64,000 nt of DNA, from assembly GCA_021399435.1 (NCBI GenBank), contig JAJTUP010000006.1, positions 1,116,001-1,180,000 on the forward strand. Reading direction: 5' to 3'. The notes under the pieces were generated by a model. It saw nothing but the letters and a program-made list of their open reading frames with translations, was not told the origin of the DNA and made no database searches. The stretch is from Diaporthe sp. PMI_573. Lineage: Eukaryota > Ascomycota > Sordariomycetes > Diaporthales > Diaporthaceae. Position 1 is the first letter of the stretch, and every line of letters starts with the position of its first letter. The position numbers were made by a program, and so were the translations under genes. This document shows positions 57,489-64,000 of this stretch, piece after piece.

Positions 57489-58676
57489 ATGGATGCAGCA
57501 TCTGCTTATAACCAGCATTCGAGCCAGGGCCGTCGAAAGAACCGCTCCTCGACGAACCTTAACCACCTCTCCCTTGCTCCGTTGACCACAAAGCTTCCAA
57601 TCAACGACACTGAAATCATGTTTACCGAGCTGAACATCCACACCTATTCTACTTCGTATATCCAGGGCAAGTCCCTCCCCACCACTCCCTCCCTGCTGAG
57701 CCGCTCCCCGCGCCGGGCCGGCTCCAGGACCCGACACCACTCCCGCCAGGGCTCCGCGACGCCCCTGGCGCCCCTGCCAAAGAGCAAGTCCGCCGTCCAC
57801 ATAGGCCCACAGGGCAGGACGCCCAGGTCCGGTGCGACGTCGCCTGGCGGGCAGAGACGCGGCTCAAGAAAAGAAGAGCCCGTGTCCGCCCGCGGCCGGA
57901 CCGACAGCGACTGGCTCCTCCGCGCCGGGGTGCTGATCAGCAGCGAGACGAGGGAATCCAAGGGCCAGTCGTGGCTGGTGTCCCGCGCGAGCTCGACCAG
58001 CCTGACGGGCATGCAGGGCGACCGTGAGGAGGGGGAGGACGACGACGACGACGACCATGACCCGGACATGTTCGAGAGGGAGAGGATAGCCCGCGAGAAC
58101 GCGATCGCGAGCAAGCACGCCAGCCGGAGGGGGAGTACGGGCGTGTTTGAGGGCGACGAGTCGCCGCTGGTCAGCCGCATCGGGAGCTTCCACGCCAGCC
58201 GCACGGGCAGCCGCACTGGCAGCCGCACCCAGCTGATCACGCCCGGCGAGAGGGCCAGCATCGAGGGCTACTTTGCTTCGCACGCGCCCCCTGGAGATTA
58301 CACACCCGGCCCGGATTTCGTCAACCTCGACGAGAAGCTCGAGGCCACTGGCTTCGACGGCGAGACGGATCAGGATGACGAGGCCGACGTGAGGAGGCTG
58401 TTCAAAAACGGCCAGTCCCGGCCCGGCACCTGGTTTGGGAACATCTTTGGGTGGACCCTGGCCTCCGTAGAAGAGAATGACGAGGACGACGATCCCGATG
58501 GAGAGGACTCTGATGGCGAGGCAGAGATGTCTACGCCCGAGACTCCTTACGAGAGGCAATTCGAGGGGGCTGGCATCTTGTCCGAGCAGAGGATGCCTGC
58601 CCCTAAGGCTGAGCAAGGCGGCTGGCAAGACGCTGCATGGTTGTTGAGCGTTGCGTCCAAAGTGGCATGGTCCTAG
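57489..58676 (+). CDS. DUF3984-family fungal protein
   Basis: A single exon of 395 residues beginning MDAASAYNQHSSQGRRKNRS, then STNLNHLSLAPLTTKLPIND, the opening signature I associate with Pfam DUF3984. The remainder is highly charged and low complexity: Ser/Thr/Pro/Arg repeats, a DDDDDDHD acidic run (about 186-195), HASRTGSRTGSRTQ repeats and a Glu/Asp-rich segment near 325-345. The C-terminal block TWFGNIFGWTL is the only hydrophobic stretch. No catalytic motif is visible. Function is unknown for the family; the disordered composition suggests an adaptor or a heavily phosphorylated protein, which is inference. Confidence 0.85.
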   Translation: MDAASAYNQHSSQGRRKNRSSTNLNHLSLAPLTTKLPINDTEIMFTELNIHTYSTSYIQGKSLPTTPSLLSRSPRRAGSRTRHHSRQGSATPLAPLPKSKSAVHIGPQGRTPRSGATSPGGQRRGSRKEEPVSARGRTDSDWLLRAGVLISSETRESKGQSWLVSRASSTSLTGMQGDREEGEDDDDDDHDPDMFERERIARENAIASKHASRRGSTGVFEGDESPLVSRIGSFHASRTGSRTGSRTQLITPGERASIEGYFASHAPPGDYTPGPDFVNLDEKLEATGFDGETDQDDEADVRRLFKNGQSRPGTWFGNIFGWTLASVEENDEDDDPDGEDSDGEAEMSTPETPYERQFEGAGILSEQRMPAPKAEQGGWQDAAWLLSVASKVAWS

Positions 58677-61600
58677 AGGAGCAATCACAACGAGCACGCA
58701 CTTGTCGCTTTCCGAAATCGAAGGCAGATGACGAGCAGCGATTGGCAAGGCAATCGATCACTTTCATGATGCGGCATGGGGCGTGACTAACCCACATACC
58801 CGTGGGGCCAACCCCGCCGTAACAGTGCCTGGGGACCTACTTGAGCACTCGCCGTGACAACCCCCCCTGCCGCTGCCACCCGCGGCCACGACTTCAGAGG
58901 AAGAATAGTGATCCCGCCATCCGCCGCCTGAGCTACACGTCACAACGAGAAGCCAATTTTTGCCTCGGGTAGTCAATTTTATCCCAACATGCGGAGTCGT
59001 CCGACAGTGCCCTAAAAGAGGCATAGGAGGACTGTGGCCCGTTGGCGTCGATAATAGTGACCTATTCGGCAGGCAGCGGGCCGGTCTCACGGAGAACTTG
59101 CATCTATGGACTCGGCCAGACCGTGGGTCGAGGGAAGCTACTGGCTGGGGAAACTGTCAAAAAACCTGTTTTTTTCTGAAGATGCGTAACTCTGGCAACT
59201 TCGTGTGCATGACTTTTCCTGGGCGAGTTGGTCCTGTTGTTGAACCAGTCTTCTCCCCTCTTAAAACATCTTTCGGTTTAAAAATGGAGGCTTGTCGACG
59301 GCTAGTTGCGCGCCAAGTAGTGCTTTGAGGCGAACGACTACTCCCGCGCAGATGATTTGTCATGGCTTACCTTGCACGGAATCAATGCTAATTACTCTCC
59401 TGTGTTTGATCTCTATACCTCAACTTTCGGTCTACTCCAGGCCACAGGAAGCAAGAGCAATAGTAAGATGGCTCGCCCACATTTTGTGGGTCCGTTAACC
59501 CCGCAAGACAATTCCTTGGGTGGGAGCACGAAAAAGGCACTATTAGCCGCGCGGAGAGCGACCTCGTGACCCACAATGATTGTAAGCATCCGATTCGTGT
59601 TGCCTTACTGACCCGACAGCAGGAGACGTTCGAGGGAGAATGTTACTGTGTATGTCCAGGATTGGGCAGGTTTGTAAGCCACAAGCCTTGCCGCCAAATT
59701 GGAAGCCCTCGTACGGCCAGGCTGTCAGGGGCCGCTTGTTCCGGGGTTTGCTGCACATTGGTCGTGCTCCAACGCCATCCAGCATCGTGGGGTTGGCGAT
59801 GAGAGTTTGAAGCCCGGAGAGAAAAACCGGCCACTCACGCTGGATGATCTGAATTGACTCAATTAATGGAAGAAATAGCGCGCCTGGATCTTCAAATGTG
59901 CGACAGCCTCAATCAAAAGCGCGGAGTTGTCGGAGACGTTGCGGACTGGAAAAACGATATTTTCCTACTCGAGTAGGGGTCCCGCCGGCAGGTAGCTGCT
60001 TTATCAATCCCTGCAGATTGCCGGAAGGAAGTGCAGGATCCCCAATCCAAGGATACCCAAGCCACTCTAGTGTAGCTGCATGCAGCCTTGGAACCATAAA
60101 GGTATGACGCGTGAGCCATATGACGTCTGAGCAGTGGGAAGCCCCGGCCGATGCTTTAAAGAAGCTCGAGGCGCCGTCCAAGCTGGCGTCGCCGCCAAGA
60201 ACTTTATTACGGATGGATTTGATGGGTAACAAGCGACAGATCGGAAATGTGTGGCGCTTCCTCGACCCTGGTCTACGACTCGTGTTAGAGATGTGACGAT
60301 GGCCGTGTTCAAATCGTTCGAACGGGTTGGGTAGATGGGCAACCCTCGGCAGCTGCGCCAGGACAAGACCCGTGGCTGGAGGGTGATTTTCTCTCGAGGT
60401 AGCGTCCGTATTGCCGGAGCCGGTGAATTGGTGTGGCTGAAGTACAATGGCGTATACCGTCTGAAAACACAGAGTCTAATTGATCACATCCAACATGCCG
60501 TTTTGGTTGATCGAGGTCGGTGTGGCCGGCGGGCGAGACACAGCTCACCGCACCCCAGGACCAAGAATGATCCGACCGACGACGACACGTTTGTTCTGCT
60601 CCTCACCGACTGGATTCGCTGCCATTCCGCAATGCGGCCCAATGTACCAGTACGAAGCGCACTGGGGTAACCAGGTCCTCTCGGTCGATTGCCGTGTACC
60701 AGGGCCGTTGTAATACCAGGGCCCATTAAGCTGAAAACAGTGGAGTCGTCGGCTGTCCGATTAGGAAAGTGTGCCCCAGGCCAGGCAGGCCAGTGTGCAA
60801 GGCCTGGAGGGTCCTCGGTGCCACGGGCGGCCCTGTCCTGCCAGTGGGTTGGATCGGGGGCGCTTCGGATGAGTGAACAAGAGGGAGGTCGGGGCGGGTG
60901 AAGGTCCAGATGGTCAGGATGCAGATCATGGCCACATCGGTAGAAGCCACTGGCCATTGATTCGCCTTGGGTCTGGCAAGAGTTGCATGGCTGTCGCGGC
61001 GGTTGTCGGGCTCGGGCAGGGCTTGCAGGCCTGGAGCCGCACACACCACAGGAAGCCGGGGATCATGTTTGCAGGCAGGATTGGGTGTGCTGTCACCACA
61101 GCAAGACTCCATTCGCACATGGCGAGGGGCGGGCCTCGTTGATCTACTGACAGATCACACCATCTCGGGCGAGGGCAGAAACTGTGCAGGATATCAACGA
61201 GGGTCGGCTCGCCGTGAGGGAGGTGACGAACGGTGAGCGGAATCCTCGCCTTGGGGGCTGTACCGATACGTGGGTTGAGGCCGAGTGTCTCGCTGTCTTT
61301 GTCTCTCCCTGGCTCAACTCCAGTCGACTCGACACCGCCTCGGCCTGTGGCGGCTTGGACGACCCAGGGCAGCACTCGACGTGGGCGGCAGGAGGGGAAG
61401 TATCGCCCAGGGCAATGTGAGATGCGATGTCGAGTTTATTTATAACATGACGGTGGCTCTGCCGTTGATGTGCGAGACCACGGCGTTGGGGATCAGGAGG
61501 AAACTGCCGGGTACTTAACAGGAAGGGCTGGCCTCAAAGTTTGGGTGTGGGACGGGGACGATACTTTTTGATGCCCCTGCCTAGACCAGACGGGAAGGTG

Positions 61601-63110
61601 GGTCCAAGCAATGACGTCGTGCCTGCGTGCTCACTCTGACCCCGATACCCTGTGCCACGCTCTGTGGGGCAGCGTCACATCATCGGGCTCCGGTGCGGTA
61701 CGCGGGACCCCAAGCACTCGCACCTGGCAGGCCTGCAGGTCTGGGCAGCAGAAGTACCCCGAGGATCTGAGGATTGATGCCGCAATGCACACTACTGTAC
61801 CTAGGTAGCCTGCTGCTGTAGGTATTACAGTACTGTAATTTAGATAGGTACTTGCTGAAAATTTGCATACAAACCTCTCCCCTGTCCAACGGTCGACCCC
61901 ACTGCCCATGCCGCGGGACGGAGGTTCCCAATCTGGCGGCCCTCCTCTGCAACCCTTTTCCCCTTCCTAGACCTCAGACCCTCAACAAGGCGACTACCCC
62001 TCCAGAGGAACCTGCCCACCAGTTTACTACCACCACCAGCCCGCACCGCGACCTGCACGGTGCCTACATTGACCACGCCGGGTCGACAAAGTCTCAACCG
62101 AGTGGGACATCTGGGTTACCAGGGTACCCACATCTTATTTCCCTTCCGTTTCTCGGTTGATGCTAATCTTGTGACCGAGGGAAAGGCACTCCAATCCCTC
62201 CACCAGTGACAGACATCCAAAAGCCACACAGCTCTCCTCCCAAATCCTGAGTCAACTACTGTTAGACTGCCGTGCCGCTGCCAGCAACCAGCATCTGGGA
62301 TAGTTCGCCTGCTCTCTTGCCCTTCTGGAACCTGGCTCGACCGCACAGCACCTGAGGTAGGCTGCCCGGACTCGAGACCCTGGCCAACCACGCCTCGAGG
62401 CCTCGTCAATCTCGTCACGCACCAGCCCACAGCGCTAATCCCACCAGGCCTTACAGTCGCCTACCATCCCATCCTGCTGCCCACCCCGCCAGAACAGTCC
62501 TGAATATCTTCATTTCGCCGGCTCTGGGTCAGACCGTGAGACTTGTCAGAGCCGCGCGTCAGCTCGACTCATATTTCTTACCTGTGTCAGGTGAGTCTGC
62601 CGCTACGTCACGCACGTGTTGGTCCAGCATCAAGGCCTCACCACTCCCATGCGCTCGCCCTCTTCAACCCCAGGTCTGCTGTAGATGCCACCATGTAACC
62701 GCCTTGTCGTCCTGCCTGCTAAGCCTTCGCTCCTACGAGAGTAAGCTACGTGACTAGATATCGCCCATTCTGGCCACTCTGTTGAGCACTTGTGGCAAGG
62801 ACACGGCTCGCCGGAGGCGGGATCGCTTTGCTATTCTGCCTGGATTTTGCTCTGGACGCCCGCCCCATCCCACCTCTATGCCATCCCCTCTTGCATCACA
62901 CCGGCCCGCTTCTGCTCATGGCCCGCAATGTCGGACCCACATGTTCTTTTTCTGTGCGCTGCGGCTGACCACGTATATTTTGGTAGCAACCGACCAGGTT
63001 TCGCCCTCCCACACTGCCACCTGCTGCTCCTCCCTATCAGCTAGGGAACCCCTCCCTTCACAGAGAATAACGCAGTAACAGGTACGCTGCGCATTGGGGA
63101 CTCTGCCAAA
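58677..63110. other. Longest gene-poor region (about 4.4 kb) upstream of YPD1
   Basis: Rightward genes flank it. I found no domain in any open frame of either strand, no RNA gene and no transposon protein. The right end (about 61.8-63.1 kb) is C/T-rich and probably YPD1 promoter and leader; a proposed leader intron is listed separately. Short palindromes such as CGTTCGAACG near 60317 occur. Unannotated non-coding transcripts or small genes cannot be excluded. Confidence 0.5.
62591..63081 (+). other. Possible 5' UTR intron of YPD1
   Basis: A canonical CAG-GTGAGT donor at 62588-62596 and a GTAACAG acceptor at about 63075-63081, 29 nt before the YPD1 ATG, could excise a 491-nt leader intron. 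No coding sequence depends on it; the evidence is splice signals only. Confidence 0.3.
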
Positions 63111-63790
63111 ATGCCCGAGGTATGTACTTAGAGCCTAGGTTCCCATCCGCGCCGAGTCATCCACCCGGCCGCCGCATGTCACGTTGCTGTTGCTCGATCT
63201 GACAGCTGACAACTGGCGCCTTGCGCAGAACGAGGAGGCCCTGCCAGACTTTGGCGACCATGTCGACATGGGCACCTTCTCCCAGATCCTGGAGATGGAT
63301 GAGGACGAGAGCGAGCGCGAATTCTCCAAGCCTCTGGTCCTCAACTTCTTCGAGCAGGTTGAGGAGACCTTTGAGAAGATGGACACTGCCGTGTGAGTGT
63401 TTTGGCCCCGCCCATCTTGCCATCACCAACTCTTCAACATCACCAGGGCTGGTCTTCCAAGGCTGTGCGCATGGAAAATTGTCCTCGGAGCATGAACTGA
63501 CAACCGCCCTCTCTGCCAGTGCCAAGAAGGACCTGCCTGAACTGTCCAGCCTCGGCCACTTCTTGAAGGGGTCTTCGGCGACTCTTGGCTTCAACAAGGT
63601 CCGGGACAGTTGCCAGGTCATCCAACAGTACGGCCACAAGCAAACTCTTGACGGTACCGACGAGCCCGATGAGGAGGTTTGCCTCAAAAAGATCACCGAT
63701 GCTCTCAAGACGGTAAAGGTCGATTTCGCCGAGCTCGAGAAGGAGCTGAAGATCTTCTTCAATAGCGACTCTGAGACCAATGAAGATTGA
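63111..63790 (+). CDS. YPD1: Histidine-containing phosphotransfer protein Ypd1
   Basis: Three exons (63111-63119, 63229-63392, 63520-63790), 147 residues. The first exon encodes only Met-Pro-Glu. The HPt domain has the acceptor motif LGHFLKGSSATLG with His71, the FEQVEETFEKMD helix before it and CQVIQQYG after it, as in yeast Ypd1. It shuttles phosphate from hybrid histidine kinases to the response regulators Ssk1 and Skn7 in osmotic and oxidative stress signalling. The acidic N-terminus (EDESEREF) is usual for filamentous fungi. Introns are 109 and 127 nt with GTATGT and GTGAGT donors. A possible leader intron lies upstream. Confidence 0.96.
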
Positions 63791-64000
63791 TGCCTTGACC
63801 TAGTCAAAACTCCACCGAATTCCCATTCGGCACGTTCGCCTCCAATGGGCGCGTGAAAGCCTCCTGCCTCGCTACGGCATAACCCCAGGATGCGTGCTCT
63901 TTGAGTTATCCACGAGGTCGGAGGCTGACCTCATCGGCTTGAGTCACCTCAGAGGCCGAGCCCGTTCCCTCTGGACAACATTTTTCAGGATACCATGTTT

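Noticed and set aside
60484..61044. 186-codon minus-strand open frame in the long gap
   Set aside because: Pro/Arg/Ser/Cys composition without domain or conserved block, as expected for random GC-rich sequence.

Overview
The window reads as nuclear DNA of a filamentous ascomycete (Pezizomycotina, most probably a Sordariomycete). The evidence is the short introns (mostly 49-200 nt, with GTRAGT-like donors, CTRAC-like branch sites and YAG acceptors), moderately high GC, small intergenic regions rich in microsatellites, and orthologues of fungal families (Get1, Rud3, Ypd1, Sur7-type, GPI-anchored yapsin-type protease, MARVEL, DUF3984). There are no operons, no CRISPR array, no integrated phage or plasmid, no recognisable transposase, and no tRNA or rRNA gene that I could find. 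I reconstructed 24 protein-coding genes, splicing exons by hand; every model keeps an open frame across its junctions.

Left part (1-20 kb): a truncated fatty acyl-CoA synthetase (-) at the edge; a four-helix MARVEL membrane protein (+); O-acetylhomoserine sulfhydrylase of sulfur assimilation (+); an ADGF/CECR1-type adenosine deaminase with a low-complexity tail (+); EMC7 (+), convergent with a Sur7/PalI-type cortical membrane protein (-); a diverged Rei1-like zinc-finger protein (-); and a WW-domain, Gly/Tyr/Gln-rich protein (-), divergent from a metallophosphoesterase (+).

Middle part (20-41 kb): Rho1 GTPase (+); a tiny two-exon, cysteine-rich 29-residue protein (-) preceded by a TATA box; an Avt2-like amino-acid transporter (-); a GPI-anchored aspartyl protease (-); a PTAR1-like prenyltransferase alpha-subunit repeat protein (-); the 70-residue Sec61-gamma subunit Sss1 in five exons (-), which shares a roughly 420-bp head-to-head promoter with a Nop15/NIFK-like nucleolar RRM protein carrying a long histone-H1-like tail (+); and the cis-Golgi golgin Rud3 (+).

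Right part (41-64 kb): a fungal multi-pass membrane protein with a CPFC motif (-); Get1 (-); a 794-residue protein I do not recognise (-); mitochondrial ribosomal protein uL24m (+), convergent with Elongator subunit Elp1 (-); a DUF3984 protein (+); and the phosphorelay protein Ypd1 (+), preceded by the largest gene-poor stretch (about 4.4 kb).

Functionally this is a housekeeping region. Membrane-protein biogenesis and early secretion recur (EMC7, Sss1, Get1, Rud3), as do cell-wall and cortex functions (Rho1, the Sur7-type protein, the yapsin-type protease, Ypd1), but nothing in the sequence shows these neighbours act as one system. I found no convincing undescribed multi-gene system. The items most worth following up are the 29-residue cysteine-rich protein, the unrecognised 794-residue protein, the CPFC membrane protein, the signal-less ADGF-type deaminase and the H1-like extension on the Nop15 homologue.
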